A DNA stretch of 64,000 bases from Casuarius casuarius (lineage: Eukaryota; Chordata; Aves; Casuariiformes; Casuariidae). A model generated the notes under the pieces. That model was not told the origin of the DNA and searched no databases. It saw nothing but the letters and a program-made list of their open reading frames with translations. Within the stretch, counting starts at the first letter, position 1. Each line of letters begins with the position of its first letter. The translations under genes were made by a program, and so were the position numbers. Below are positions 10,213 to 23,759 of the stretch, piece after piece. The DNA lies in assembly GCA_003342895.1 (NCBI GenBank), contig PTFA01000405.1, positions 128,224-192,223 on the forward strand. Direction: 5' to 3'.

Positions 10213-13200
10213 GCAAAAAAATGGATAGGAGCAACCCCTTATACCATTTCCTAAGGGCTGTGTCCATGCTGTGCTGAAAGCATAGGCAGTGTTACTCTAA
10301 TTAAGAGGCATAACATGTACATGAGACCACTGAAGACACGGCAGAAGTCAGGTACAGAGACTGCATCAAGATTTTGATTTCTTATGTTCTCTTAAACTTT
10401 GTCAATGGTGTAAAAAGGAAACACACCGATTGCCAAAGTTTCTTCCCAGCTTGATCCAGCAAGGCTGAGGTAAAACAAGCAGATGTAAATTTTCCTATTT
10501 GTGAAAAATATTCTGCAATTGTCTGAACCCCTGATCTTGGTTCAGCAGCCTTACAAACTCTCCATCAGGTAGAAAACTGTAAATGGGGACTGATGTTGAC
10601 TTAGTGCTCTTCAGCCCTTCAAACTGAGGTCAATGGAAATAGATCTAAGTCTGCTGATTAGGAATATGACTTTTTTTTGACCTTGACAAAGATCAGGGCT
10701 ATGAAAAATGAATATCCTTGCAGGAGTTGGGAGTCAGAAGTCTTCAGTGACTTCTCCTACTGCTACTCACAGGAAGTGTCTACAAGAGTCTTCTCATGTT
10801 TTTCTCTGTTGCTTAGGAAGGAAATGGATGGAGGAGGTTGCTCTCCAGCCCCTGTGTTCAACAGGCATGTTGCATGGGTGGACATGCTTCTGGGAAAACT
10901 ATGATTAATAATTATGACAAGAGGCTCTCCAGATAAGAGGTTTCTGAACATCTCTGAGACATCTGAATCACAATGTTATTCATAATGTGCAACCTATAAA
11001 GTGACAATTAAATATGAGGTTAAAGCGAACTTTTTGCAAAGCTATGAAGGATGCTGTCCCACAAGGCTGCAAGATTGTTTTAATTGTCAGCTACTGATGA
11101 ATAACCAGTCTTAGTCACTAACTAATGACTCAGCCTGTAAAATCCCTAGAGTCTGTCACATCTTCCACTAGTGAATAAACCTTCACATCTGGTAACCAGG
11201 ACATCTCTTAGGCTAGGTGCCTTTTTGTGACGCAGCCTTTGGAAGCAGTGAAACAGTCCCTAGTAACTGCAGTGTGAAGTCATGGCAATGTAGGTATCCC
11301 TTACCTTGGAGATGCAAGTTGTGATAGGCACAGAGGTGCAAGAAGGACAGCAAAAGCTCAGAGAGATCCAAAGCTCAATCTGGACCAGATCCCTTCCCCC
11401 TGCCCAGTTACTCTCTCTAAACCAGGGCTGGGAAATCTCACACTCAAAAAGGATTGCCCACTTTCTTGACCTACTTCATGAAATTAACACAAAGGAGACG
11501 CGAAGCCTGCTGACATCTTGGTTAGGGAGGGTCAGAAATGCTGGGGCTCCACGCAGTCCTTGCAGGCAGCCATGGGAGGTGCAGCACGCTCAGTGGGGAC
11601 CAGCTGTGCCCCCCCAGTCCCTTTTGTTGCAGTTCCAGCCAGCGGTGTGATGGAGGACCCCCCCCCCCCCAGCTGACAGAGCGGCACAGATAACCTCAGC
11701 AGAGATGTAATTAGACTGGCAAACTGTGATATAACCGTCCTGGCTTGTGTCATTTATAGCTGCAGAAAGAAGAGGCAGGATATCCGTATTCTGATTCAAG
11801 TACTCCAGAGTAGCTATAATCTGTACCTTAAGCACTCTGGGGAAGGAAGAGTTCTTCTTCCTATATTCGTGCAGAGCCTATACAGTCTGAAGCTGTATTT
11901 AAGTCACTAAACCACGGTTCTTGTTTTCTAAAACTCTGCAAAAATCTTTCTTCTGACTAGGCCAGAAATACCACAAAGGTTGCTATTCACTGGGTGGTTT
12001 TGTCCTTCTGCCAGAGGAAATAAAAGAACTAATAGAAAACAGAAGTTTTCTGAACTTGTACAAGTCTACAAGAGGTTTTCGGGGTCCAATCAAGTGAGAA
12101 AAAGATCCTGGGTTGTTCTCATTTCACTCAGATGGATTCCGCACAGGTTTAAAAGAGTCAGACAACACCCTTGCTCCAACCATATGCATCAATGATATAC
12201 CTGAGAAACTGCAGTTTGCTAGGGGATGTTCAGGAACGTCAGTGAAATGGCACAGGCACATGTTCCCTTGCAATCCCATCCCTGAGGACAGCATTTGGCT
12301 GGTGGGACAGGACCTGGAAAGCTCCTGTCACCACCAAAGCAGTGAGCGAATGGACAGACTGAGGTGACCACAGCGCTTGGGGATGTCTCTGCAGGGGAAT
12401 GCTCAGGTAAGTCGTGATGAAGCAGGAGGAAAGTCGCTCCTTTTACAGGCCTCGGGTTCGTCTGGCTCTGGGCAGTGCTAGCCACAGTGAAGATCGTGTG
12501 CTGATATACCATCCTCATCCAGCTCACAGCCCGGCAGGGGTTAGGGAGTATTCAGCTTCCCTGTGGCGCATCCAGAGTAATATACAGTATCCCTCTCCTT
12601 CGCCCGTGAGACATCTCAGTATTTTTAGCACAAAGACTATGACTCAGGTTATAGGCAGAAGGGAAATGTGAACTTTAGCCCAGGAAGGTAGATCGTCTTG
12701 TTTGTGTATGCCTTGAAGATAAACACAGCAAGAGACAAACTCACACCATCTTACAAACAGGAAGAAAGTCCCCTGTCACACAGATGGGATGGCACGGCTA
12801 CAGCTGCTGACTGGTTGCCGTCCTCCCCGAATGGGCTGCTGCTGGCATCGCTGAGCAGAAGGACAGGATGCAGCTTTAAAGCGCAGATTGACAAAGATTG
12901 GCTTCTGTCGTTTGCTGCTGCTGCTTTCTAGCTGAGACCGAAACAGCACGTTTGGGGAGAAATGAACTCCTATCACTGCCCTGTGCACCACCACACCCTG
13001 CGAGGACAACTCCCAGCTTCTGTGGCTAAAGTCTGGAATGAAGACCACAGCAATAAAACTACCATTAAATCAGCACTTAGATTCACCACAACAACCTTTC
13101 CACTTTCAGGTCTTGCAAGGTCCTCCTGTATGCATGCCTCTTGGAGATAAGATATCTGGAGTTTTGATCTGGGGCTTTCTCTTACCACTAAAACTCCCTG

Positions 13201-13895
13201 ACAGAATTACAGCTGTATTAGTTACAAATACCAGGTTATCAAGATCTGTATCTCAAAAGTCAAAAGGAGCAAGATCAAGCTCTCAGTGTATATTATGCAT
13301 GGACAAACTACACAAGAAGAACATTAAGTCTGCAATATTAAACATTGAAATGTTAGACAATGCCTGATTTCCTGATTTGGTTGTTTTTTGTGGATGGTTC
13401 ATGATTCAGGTTTCAACTATCTGACCTCGATTTTATTTAGTGCTTAGTAGTGGAGAAATGTGGCTTTACAGTAAAAATCTATAATTATTTCCCTCTCTTG
13501 TTCCACAGTATGGAAGTTTCCCTCAATTTGATATTTACACATTTCCCTTTCTCCAGTTTTCCCTTATTCCCCAGTAGTTGCTCAGTATTAAAAATCCAGT
13601 GAAAATGCACAGCTATTAATTTCCTAATTTAATATGGGTTTCATTATTATACTATCTGAAAGATCTGGAAACATGCAGTTTTCACCACGATGACACAAGA
13701 GGCTATTATCCTATTCTCACAGAGGAGGATGAGAGGCACAGAAATAACACATTTCAGATAGATTGAGATAGATTGGGCCTGATTTGTCGCGGAAGTTAGC
13801 ATTACACAGCACTATGTGATCCAGACCCAGTTCACTGTGATTTCTCAATTGCTCAGCATACTGGCAAATCAGACCAGGAGCTCTCAGATTTCCTT
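10213..13895. other. Non-coding stretch with a poly-C run
   Basis: This is mostly unique DNA. A run of thirteen C lies at 11658-11670, which could form G-quadruplex or i-motif structures and may vary in length. A strong splice-donor word (CAG|GTAAGT) occurs at 12404-12412, twelve bases after a CTCTGCAG acceptor-like word. The short open frames are overlapping and unrecognisable. No repeat family is evident. Confidence 0.4.
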
Positions 13896-14046
13896 CCCAT
13901 CCCATCCCATCCCATCCCATCCCATCCCATCCCATCCCATCCTGTTCCTTCTCTTGCCTTACCTTGCCTTGCCTTCCCCTTCCCCTTCCACCTTCACCCT
14001 TCCCCTTCCACCTTCACCCTTCCCTTCCTTTCCCTTCCCTTCCAAG
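13896..14046. repeat. CCCAT microsatellite and polypyrimidine tract
   Basis: Nine perfect CCCAT units occupy 13896-13940. They are followed by CCTT/CCTTG-type pyrimidine DNA that includes an exact 20-bp tandem pair at 13981-14000 and 14001-14020. The minus strand is a G-rich purine strand with many GGG and GGGG runs, so quadruplex or triplex formation is possible. The repeat produces spurious frames such as one repeating Met-Gly-Trp-Asp on the minus strand. Confidence 0.95.
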
Positions 14047-17000
14047 GAAGGGGGAAAAGCAGATGTGGGCCTTCAAAAAAGTTAAATATACTATTTTAAG
14101 CTATGCTAAGGGCATGTCCAGGATCAGCAGGCACAGTCCTGTGATCAAGACCTCGCCACAGATATTTTGGGATGTTATTTTGTCTTTGATTCTGCAAGTG
14201 GCATAAGGGATAGGTTACTGTTTCTTTTATAAAAAAACACTGTCACCCTAATTCAAGGCCAAGTCACTTGGCTTAATGGATCTTTGTTCAGTTGTCAGTT
14301 GTTAATTTCAGTTATAAGCAAAAGAGTGATTTCAGAAGCAGCGCTCACAAGTGTGGAAATATGTGCATATCAAATACTTACAGAGAAGAGAAACTGAGCA
14401 GTGACGTGTCCTCATTGTGTTCCCAAGTGTTTGCTACACAGAGCAATTTTATATTTACTTTTGAAAGTTTCTCATGCTTTCTCCCACTGCCTCAGTCTCA
14501 TAGTCAGCATAGAGACATAAGCCACATCAATTTATCAGCCAATATTTGTCCCAGCTTGGAAATCCCTGTGTGACAGCTTTAGAGAGGTAAGTTTGGTGGG
14601 ACCAGAAAGAGCCTAGGGAGCCATCCTCCCACCGACCCAGACACAAATTCAATGCAGGGGAGCATCCTCAATTTTCCTTCAAAACACAGCATCTCCACTG
14701 AAAAGCACAAGAATAAGTCTGTCCTGAAAAATGCATGGTGGCATGAGCATAGTCAACCTAGCTGTAGCAGCTCGAAGTGCAGGCAGGAGTATTTGTGTGG
14801 TTTCTTGGGTCTGCCTGTGTTTAACTGTGCTTTCACGGCCAGAGAACTACTGGTTCCTGCTTCTCTAGATTAAAGTTCGTTTGGTATTTTAACACTACAT
14901 GCAGTCTAGACAGAAATGTAGACATAGTCCTTGGGAAATATAAGAATAAACATGGCGAAGCTCTCAACAATCAGGAAAGCTATCCCCCCACTTAACTGCT
15001 CTCAGTAACTCCAACATTTTATAACCCTTCAAAGAAGAATGTCTTTATTTATTTCATATTCAGAGCTAGGAAGCCATTGCACATTGCAAGGCACAGAACA
15101 GTAGTTCATTATTATTCTAATAAAAATGGCAAATCTGTGATTTACTGAAATTGATTTATTCCTCACTGAGAAACCTAGATAAAGAGAAAACGATAATTGG
15201 GGATGCTGTATGGTGTGATCTCAGTTTGCCCCAAAAAGGCAGCGTTTGAGGATAGATGATGTTTATATTAGAATGCAGCCAAATTTTATAACTGAGTATT
15301 TTGCTTGCTTCTGCACTGCAACTGCAGTCTAACTGTCTGGTGGTTAACCAAAATAAGCAACTCTTTCCCCAGCCACGCATTGCTTTAAGAGCCTGCAAGT
15401 AAGTCCCTTCATAGGTGAGGTTGGAGGCTTGTCAAAAGAAGTCACCAATTCATGATGACTAAAAATTTAGGAATAGGAACAGATTTGTGCAAATGTGGTA
15501 CCAAGTAGTCCCAGTGGGATCTGCCCCAATCTCCATCTTAGCATCACGATATATGTGAAAGTGTTTCTGTGAAGTTCAGTAAGATGAACTCACAACTTCA
15601 CACTGCCATTAACGTCAGCCCAGCTGTGGATATATTAAGAAGGATCCACCCAGGCTGTTGATTTGTCCCGCTGTACTGGGTATACTAATGTCTGGTCTGA
15701 AAACTAGACTTTACTCTAGAAACAAGATCTCTGCCTAGTGTAACTAACCCCAGCTGCTAGCAATGTTCACTTCTCTCTTATCAGAAAGGAGATACGCTCC
15801 GTGGAAGGAAGAAGCTGCTGGCTTGCCCCTGGCATTTTGACACACCAGTATTTTCCAATGTTGACAGTCTTAGCACAAGCTTGAGAATATTTGGTCCTTC
15901 CTTGAAAGTTCCTTCTACTGGTTTCAGTCAACAATCGAAAATTTCAGCTTTCACTTCACTCAAAGAGCAACTCTGCAGCCTGCAGAGCTTGGAGATACCT
16001 GTTGATCGGAAGGGCCCAAACACCAATTCTTTCCTCCCACTGTGATGAAAAATACAAAGCTCCAGGAAAATAGACTATCTTTTAAATCACACGCTTATGA
16101 AATATATCTTAAAACTCCAGGCAGGGGAAAGACTCATTAATTCTGAGTGCATTTCACATGTAGATTTTCCAGAAAATGACTCTCTGCATCACCTGATTAT
16201 AAATCCCAAGCTAGTACTAAAGCAAATCTCTGCTCAGCTCTGTGAAACTTTGGAGATATCCAAGCAGAGACTCCTTTGTCACAAACAAAACCGGAAAAGA
16301 TAAGCCTGTAAAAGCTGGAGTAGAGATGAGCAATGCAACAAAGATCCACACATGGCTAAAATAAGGGCCCTTAGGAAAATCTATATGTCACAACTAGAGC
16401 TGTTTGAGAATTTCCCACAAATTTTCTTCAAACAGAAAAAACATGTTTTTGGGCATCTCTGAAGAGAAATTCTGCTGGGAATCATTCTTTTTGTCACAAT
16501 ATTTTCCTGTTACAAATGTTCTGTATACAAAAAATGAGTACGGTTTTGCAGACATTTTTTCACAAAGGGGGAGGAACCCTTCCCCCTCACCTCCATTTCC
16601 TGACCAGAACTAGTAAGTCTGTCTAGACATGGACGGTAAAGGAATTCAGCCACTTCCCAAAAGCCCCATAAGCCTTTATCACTCACTATTAACACACAGT
16701 GTTTACATAGCTACGTCAACCTTAACTTTGCTTCTTTGTCTATTTCTGTAATGGAAATACACTGTTGACATTTTTAGTTGATTTTTATCTCTTGTTTATT
16801 GACTGGGTAGTAAAGACTTTGAGGGGGACTCGGTCCCAGCTGTACTGACTTATGTCAGTGCTTCAGACATTTTCACCAGTGGTGACAGTGCTGGGAAAAC
16901 CGAAGGACACGTTTTAAAGGAACTGCACTGATGAGTCCTTTTGTTGTATAGACCATTTCTATTTTCTCATAAAATCAGGTAATTCACAAACAAAACATTT

Positions 17001-20000
17001 TTTACAACATAGTAAGTGGACAACATGTTTCAAAGGTGTTTGCCTCATGAAAATGATGTGATACTTTTTTGGAGAAGTATCATAAAAACATGCAATTATG
17101 TACTGTGCCCCCTAACTTGAACACCTCCATCCCTTGCTCTAGTGTTGCCCAAAGTATGTTACCCATCCTGAAAATGTACTCAGATTTACACAGAGGTCAA
17201 AAAAACTACATCCCCCTGTTTCACCAGAGGAGATATGAACTTCATAAGACTGCTCACCCTTCCTCTGTTCCTTTCTAGGAAAATGTAGGTGGAGAAAGGA
17301 CTCAGCCTTAATACTATCCCTGCTGGAGCAACGGGCAGAGTAGCGAGGGCAGAGGAGAGCAAGGCATTCTCTGACAGAGGAAGAGGTTAGTTCAGATATC
17401 TTACTTTGGTCAGGAGCAGCCCAGGACAATACCATCATGCAAAGAAAGAAACCAGTCCGGGGCAGCACAATGAGATTGCTGCTCATTGCATGACATTTAT
17501 AGCAAAGCCATAATCTGTGTTCAAATAGTATAGAAAGAAAGTCAGTTTTTACTTTCTCTTGGATTCCTCTCCTGGACTCTTCTTTCCTCATAGCTTTCCT
17601 GCCCCACACCTTTGTACCACTCTCCTAGAAAGCCTCTCTGCTTAGTCCTCTATTGATGCTGACTTTAAGCTACAGAGGCCTTTATAATGGACATGTTGTT
17701 TCCCTTCCTACCTTTCTCAGTGGTAAAAATATCAGTAATTTAGAAAAATAAATTGAAACAATTTAGGAAAAGAAAAATCCAAGATGTAGAAAGAATTTAT
17801 CCTGTTGCATTCAGTTGCAAGACATGAAGGCAGTAAGAGTAAAGGCAGATGTAAAGAGGAGGAGGGGAAGAAAGAGAATATCAAAAAAGCCACCTCTTTC
17901 TAATAAAGAATCAAAATTTGAAAAAAAAATGTTTTTAGCTACAACAACACCACAACTTATTTTGGTGTCAGTGTTCTCTCAAAGACATTTTTAAATGAAA
18001 ATATTTCGTTAATGAAAACTTTTAAGAAAAGCATAATAGGCTCTCAAGCCAGTTTTAGAGGCAGCTCAGAGCACATTTCACTGAAATCCTGGAGGGGCTT
18101 TTCACACCAGAAAACCACGCACAGAATGTCACAGAGTAAGACGCTGCCCTGGAGAAAACCTACATTTTTTTTGAGAGTTTTAATACAATCTGGTCATTCT
18201 CCCCAGACCCTCACCTTCACTTTTCTAACACAAAATGAAAATCTCAAGCCGGACTCCCCTGTAATTTTTGTCGTAAGCTGCTCTGTGCCGAGCGGGTGAT
18301 ATCTGAGCCTTCGTTAAGGACTGCAGCGTTTGATCCTCACAGTCTGAGAATGGCTCCACAGAGGAGTGATTTATCTGTGACATTAATCCAGGGACGTAAG
18401 TCCCACCTCTGGGAGCTTGTATGGATCTGCAGACTTTCTGATTTCAGGAGGTCTCTGCACAGACCCCTTAGTTAACAAAAATGAGAATTTATAGAAAGAA
18501 AGTGATCCTGTGTGTAACCAAGAGCATAAGCATGAAATTACCAGTCTAATAAAGCAATTGGTGCTTTATCCACCTTAGCCCAAGGCCCCTGGAGACACCA
18601 GGAGAGCACCCACGAGCCCCTGACTAGCTGCAGATCAGTCCCCAAGAAGCAATCTTTCACTCCTTTCATTTCAGGACCTGTATGAACAGTGAACAAGGCC
18701 GATACCAGGGAGAAAAGGAGCTTGAGAGCTAAACAAGCCCAGACCCTTCCAGGCACCGAACCTGAGTTGCTCCGGTGGGATTAAAATACCTACACGCTTC
18801 AGTTCCCCGAACCTCTGTGTGCTTACGTCTGCTCTCCCGATCTGCAGTGTTACAGCTCCCCAGCCCTCCCCTGGGACATGCGGACAGAGTGGGGAAATGC
18901 TTCAGAAAATACCTGTTTTATAAATGGATTGTCGAGAAAATCTTCCTTTGCCACTGACCTTTGTGTTATTCTCAGGCTTTGCGTCCCGAATAAAACCAGC
19001 ATTTTTTATATTAAAATGGATGAACCGAGCAAAGCTACAAATGCAGATGTTTCTATAAGTCTATACAAAGATGGCTATTTTATTTGCCCTCTTCTTAACA
19101 CCTGTGTGAGAAGTATTTGAAATTCAATGGGTTGAATAATTTGCAGATACGTATGCTTGCCTTATGCTTTTTATTAGGCACACATATTTTTTTCTGGTGA
19201 GTTTTTTCAGCAAACTTATCAAATCTTGATCTCTTCTCTGACACACTAAATGCTACAGCATGTGACTGCTAAATATATGTTTACTGAGGATTAAAACCTA
19301 ATTTATCTTACCTCATCCCCACTCTTGAAAACAAGCAAACAATAATAACTCTAAAGGTGTCTAGCAGACTCCTGGATAAACAGACTGAAGCAGTGTCCCA
19401 CCAAAAGAACCACTGACAGCCTCTAAATAATAAAAAAATAGTTGATTTGAGTGAAGAAAGGTCTGCAGCTAAGCACATAGCTCACCTACAGAATCAGGCA
19501 TGGGGCACCAGGAATGCGAAGTGTTCTGAAACTGAAGATCCCCCCCTTTCCCTCCCAAAATTAAGTCTCTAGTTGCAATTAAAAGCTGCAAGTATGAATT
19601 CTAAAGGCTCCAGATCTAGACTGTAAATGAGAACACTCCCCTTCTCCAACTTAAATATTTTCAAAATTTGATTATTTAGGATCCTGGCTCAGGATCTCTG
19701 AAGGGCTGGGAATGGAGACTAAAATTTGCAGCTGTCACAGGGCTTCATATTTTTTTTTGTTTGTTTTTTCTTTGTCTTGGGCAATATCACTCCCCTGAGC
19801 TGAGAACCAAAAACTCTGTGGTGACCTCTGAGACAGTATGTGTTTGGATTTGTTGGATCTCCCCTGGTGGTCACTGGACTCAAACTGGGAGAGTAGAATA
19901 TTGGGTAGGAAGAGGAACATGCATGTTGTAAAATAACTTAATGAGAATGTATTTATATACATGTAGACATGCATAACCACAGAAAAACATAGACATACAT

Positions 20001-20152
20001 AAAGTTGTCCGAAACGCAGTGCCAAAAAATAAGTTCTTTTTTCTCTTGTGGCAATTGGTAAAAATGAGAAGATTTTCTAGATATTTAGCTCCTGAAGGAT
20101 TTGTTGCTTGCATTAACATGCTTTCAAGTGAAACCTTTCAAGGAGAATTGTC
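14047..20152. other. Long non-coding stretch, nothing assigned
   Basis: About 6 kb of unique AT-rich DNA. Open frames up to 156 codons (minus strand, 17609-17139) have no recognisable domain or signal. An inverted TCACCA/TGGTGA pair with one central base lies near 16874-16886. I see no dispersed repeat, RNA gene or promoter cluster that I can support. Confidence 0.4.
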
Positions 20153-20245
20153 AAATGCTTGAACATGTGCTTAAGTGTAAGAGATTAACCTTTTATTTTA
20201 TTCAGCAATGCATTTAAGCATGTGTTTCACTGTTCGTGCACTCTT
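20153..20245. repeat. Old amniote dispersed repeat, CTTAAGTG/TTTAAGCATGTG type
   Basis: The phrases CATGTGCTTAAGTG (20164-20177) and ATTCAGCAATGCATTTAAGCATGTG (from about 20200) are in opposite orientation. Together they resemble a self-complementary ancient repeat common in reptile genomes, which contains CATGCTTAA and GCTGAAT words. I cannot name the family, and the copy is strongly diverged. Confidence 0.42.
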
Positions 20246-20249
20246 ACAC

Positions 20250-22139
20250 CTCACAATATTCAGTGGGGTATATGCATATATTCTGAGGAGAAGGCGAAAA
20301 GCTTTGTGAGTTGGTGCCATTGTCAGGATGAAGATGTAGGAAGATGCAGATGGCAGGGAAAAGGCCATTCTAAGCTCCCAAAGTAATGACTAGAATTCCC
20401 CACATTCTTGAAACAAAAAATGCAATTTTCAAAAATGTCAGAGTGTCTGAAAAGATTGCATCCCGCCAACCTGCAAGGGCTCTTTTTCTTACCTAAGAGC
20501 ATTTGAATGTATTCTCTTGTCTTACTTTCTGATCTCGTTGGTTACTTTTCAGGCGCATGTTCCACCTCTCCCCTGAGGCTGGTATCACAATTCAGTATAT
20601 TTCTGAGATATTCATCTCTGCAGATGCCAGGAACATGCAGCACACAAAGGTCTCCATTCACAATTACAGAAGCCGGGACTAGCTATCGCACATAGCTAAT
20701 TATGTCTGTCTAGCACCCTCTGCTGCTTTAGGACAAAAAGCTGTTTTTTGCTGACACGAGTTTCAGTACCAGTGTATTGCAACAGAACGCATATCAAATG
20801 ATTAGCAAGAGAAAGTTTGACTGGCAAATTTTTATCTGTAGCTTTTTAGATTTAGGAAATCCAACTCAGAGTTTTCTATTTGTCCCATCTGTTCTAATAT
20901 GCAAAGCCTGTATACCAAGCCTGACTTTTCAGAATAAATGTTTCAATCATCCTTTTGCTAAAAATAAAAACAAAAATAAACCAGGCTCCTACAAAATCCA
21001 TTCAGATGTGTCACTGAACTTGACAAGCAACCTGGCAGCAAACACCTCACATGGGTGGATAAAAATTAAACAAACATTTCAGTTTCAAGCTGCTAAGCAT
21101 TATAGAAGTAAGAAAGTGCTCTTAAGAGTTTTGTCAATGACTGTTTTTAAAGAAGAACTTCCAGGCTCAACCCAGTGAACCAAATATTTTAATTCTACAA
21201 ACTACCAATACTTCAGCAAAAGTATGTAAAAAGGAATCCAGAATTTCATTCCTGGAATACTCCTGGACTTTTTTATTTCCTTCCTGATAATTAATTTCTT
21301 GCGTAAGAAACATTACAATAACTGTTTTAAGGAAAACAGCAGAAAGCTCCTTCTCTGCTTGCCTTTACCCAAGCACTGTGGAAGATCCACAAGAACATCT
21401 GACACGTTGTTCTTGTTATATTTATCTCTTACCTTATTCTTTCACTCCTTTTGTGAGATCAAGCCTTTAGCCAGACTTGCTTGGGACAAAACTCAATGTT
21501 TGCTGCAGTTGGCAGGAATCCTTTTTTTTTGACTTCAGTGTGGATTAGGTCCTGTCTTACCTTCATGTTTCTGTGCCTAGAGCTAAGCACACTTAAGCCC
21601 TTTACTGAACATGGTCCTTAGCAACATAAACTATAAAATATTGTGTACAGATACTTACCTCCCCCTCTGTGTTTTGCTAATGCTTTTAAATGAACATTTC
21701 CTTGTTGATTTACTTCAGCTTTCTTCTGCTTTTACCAAGGCATTAAAAAAATGCTTTCCTGTTTTATTTTGTGAAGGAGAACAGGTTTTGCTGCAGCAGT
21801 ATATATTTTTATATATGAATGAAAACAGCTCTACAACAATGAAATAATTTTTTCTTACTTCCGTGGAGCTAGATTTACAGTTCAGACTAAACCTACCTAT
21901 ATCTGTGTGTCATTTCTGGTCTTTCTGTTTCCTGCACACATGTGTGCACAGGGGGCTTGTGCTAATTTGACAGTGGTGCTGGTGAGGAACAACTCCATAC
22001 CAAATCCAAATGCTCTATGTAGGGGATCCTGGCTCTCATCTGATAACCTTTAGTGAATGAATTAATTCTCTTGTCCCTCATTCCCTCTCTGCCATGCTGA
22101 TGATGAAGACGCCAAGTCCTGGCCCCATCAGGGAGCCTG
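20250..22139. other. Non-coding stretch, nothing assigned
   Basis: This is unique DNA with A-rich patches near 20960-20982. The 133-codon plus frame at 20777-21178 is lysine- and phenylalanine-rich and shows no known domain. No RNA gene or regulatory cluster is evident. Confidence 0.4.
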
Positions 22140-22195
22140 TGGCAGAGGATGGGACTGAACCTGTATCCCAGCACTTTCGCTTCTGCACCATCTTC
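22140..22195 (-). repeat. MIR-like SINE fragment
   Basis: Read on the plus strand, GGCAGAGGATGGGACTGAAC followed by CCTGTATCCCAGCACTTTCG resembles the reverse complement of the MIR core (a GGCAGAG...TTGAACCCAGGTCTCC...CCCAG pattern). MIR elements are ancient tRNA-derived SINEs present at low copy in birds. The fragment is short and diverged. Confidence 0.42.
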
Positions 22196-22199
22196 TCCC

Positions 22200-23199
22200 C
22201 TTTCTTGCCTTGTACCAAAGGAAAATGCTGATTTGGGTGCTTTCAGTTGAAATGCTGTCTGCAGGACAGATTCTCTGCTTCTCTGAAATTTGTTCTGCTA
22301 TTTATGCCAGGACAAAATGCAGTCTTTTCAGTTCAGCAATGCTTTGCCCTTACAGTGCCTCAGAGCAGAGAGCAGCAAATGATGCACAGGAATGAGTAAA
22401 TAGGGTGAGAGCAAAGACCTACCACGCACTGTTCAAGAGAGTGGTCAGGTGCGGATGCCTGGGGACAAACACAAGTGTCACGCAAGCAGCCAGCTGGTAC
22501 GCTCAGATATTTCTGCACTGTCTCAAGGAGCTGCAAACATCTTTTGAAGAGCTCCAGTTCAAGGTGAGAGACCCTCTTACTCCCTTTCTCCTGGTGAAAT
22601 AAAGGGGTAAGAGAAAACAGAGCTAGCATGCTCACAGCATGCCTTCATCTGTGGAATATGCAATTCTCTGCCAAGGAGAAGCAGAGCCTGCTTTGCACTG
22701 CTCTCCTGCGGTCCTGGGGCCACAGCCATGATAGGTGGCTAGCTGCGGGCAGGAAACAACCCTTTGGAGAGCATCCCTTCACTGAACAACTGAAATGTGC
22801 ACGTGGAGCCACAGCAATTTGCTCGAGGGATTCTTCTCCAAAACCCTCTGTGTGCAGCTTGCTTCCGTGCTGCTGCCCCTGTGTCTGAGGCAGCCCTCGG
22901 AAGACAAAGAATGTGAAAGAAGCACCATATAAAACCGCTATGACCAAAGAGAATCACTTTCTTGTGACTTTTGCTTTAAATAAGATCCAACCACTCAAGT
23001 ATTTAAATTCATTCACAAAATGTTTCCAGCGTGAGAGGCAGTAGCAAGGAGCTCCTTGTCTTTCCTTCCGCCTCCCCAGCTTTCGAGTTGGGGATGGGTG
23101 CTTTCATTCGTGAGATGGGTGATTCACAAGGAAATCATCCCAACTGTGCGGAAAAACCACTGTTGGCCCACTTCTCCGGCACTGCTTCTCCCCCTGTGA
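22200..23199. other. Non-coding stretch, nothing assigned
   Basis: This is unique DNA of mixed composition. An AAG|GTGAGA donor-like word at 22561-22569 closes an open stretch rich in Leu, Glu and Gln, but no polypyrimidine acceptor precedes it. The overlapping frames on both strands at 22628-22957 have no recognisable product. Confidence 0.35.
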
Positions 23200-23700
23200 C
23201 AATATTGTTAAATAAAAGCAAACACGTTCATTGAGCAGAACTTGGGGGCAAAGAACATCAGGAAAGTCAATACGCCTCTGCTTTAACTTGTCTGGACAAA
23301 GCCGCAGCACTGTTGTCATGTTTTTGCTTTGGGTCAGAAATGGAGCTTGCTTGAAACTGCAGATTTTTTGTGTGTGTAAGATTGTAAATGAAGGGGATTT
23401 TCAAGCTAAAATGCACTGTCAGCTCTCTGTGATCAAAGGCACAATAGAAGTTGATTATGCCCCAGCCTAACAACAGTGGTTTAGTCTTTAGTAATATCAT
23501 AAACAGTAAACACCCGTCAATATTTAGATACAGAATGCCGAAGGAAATGCCCTGCTGATGCGCTCCGACTTGTTTGAAATGTCTCTTTAGCAATATGGCA
23601 GCGCTGGAACAAATGCCAGATAGGCACAGTGAGATTGAAACCTTGTCAAGTACGTTGCAAATAAATCAAGGGCGTCAGTGTGGAACATATTTTGACAGGA
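23200..23700. promoter_or_regulatory. Conserved-element-like block with TCF/LEF site
   Basis: This unique stretch holds GATCAAAGGC at 23431-23440 (TCF/LEF core), an ATTGTTAAATAAA word near 23204, and TAATATCATAAACAGTAAACA near 23492. It also keeps several CpG in an otherwise CpG-poor region. This mix is typical of conserved developmental enhancers. Function and conservation are inferred only. Confidence 0.33.
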
Positions 23701-23759
23701 ATATCCTCATAAAATGTAGCGTGAGTTTCTACTCAATCTCATTGCACTGCAGCACCTAA

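Noticed and set aside
12113..12367. LINE reverse-transcriptase piece suggested by an INDIPEKL peptide
   Set aside because: Only a handful of residues recall the motif. The flanking translation and DNA do not follow any CR1 region.
13717..13935. Minus frame with a repeating Met-Gly-Trp-Asp peptide
   Set aside because: It is a direct translation of the CCCAT microsatellite and not a coding sequence.
22493..22563. Exon ending at AAG|GTGAGA
   Set aside because: The donor is good but there is no polypyrimidine acceptor upstream, and the peptide is not recognisable.
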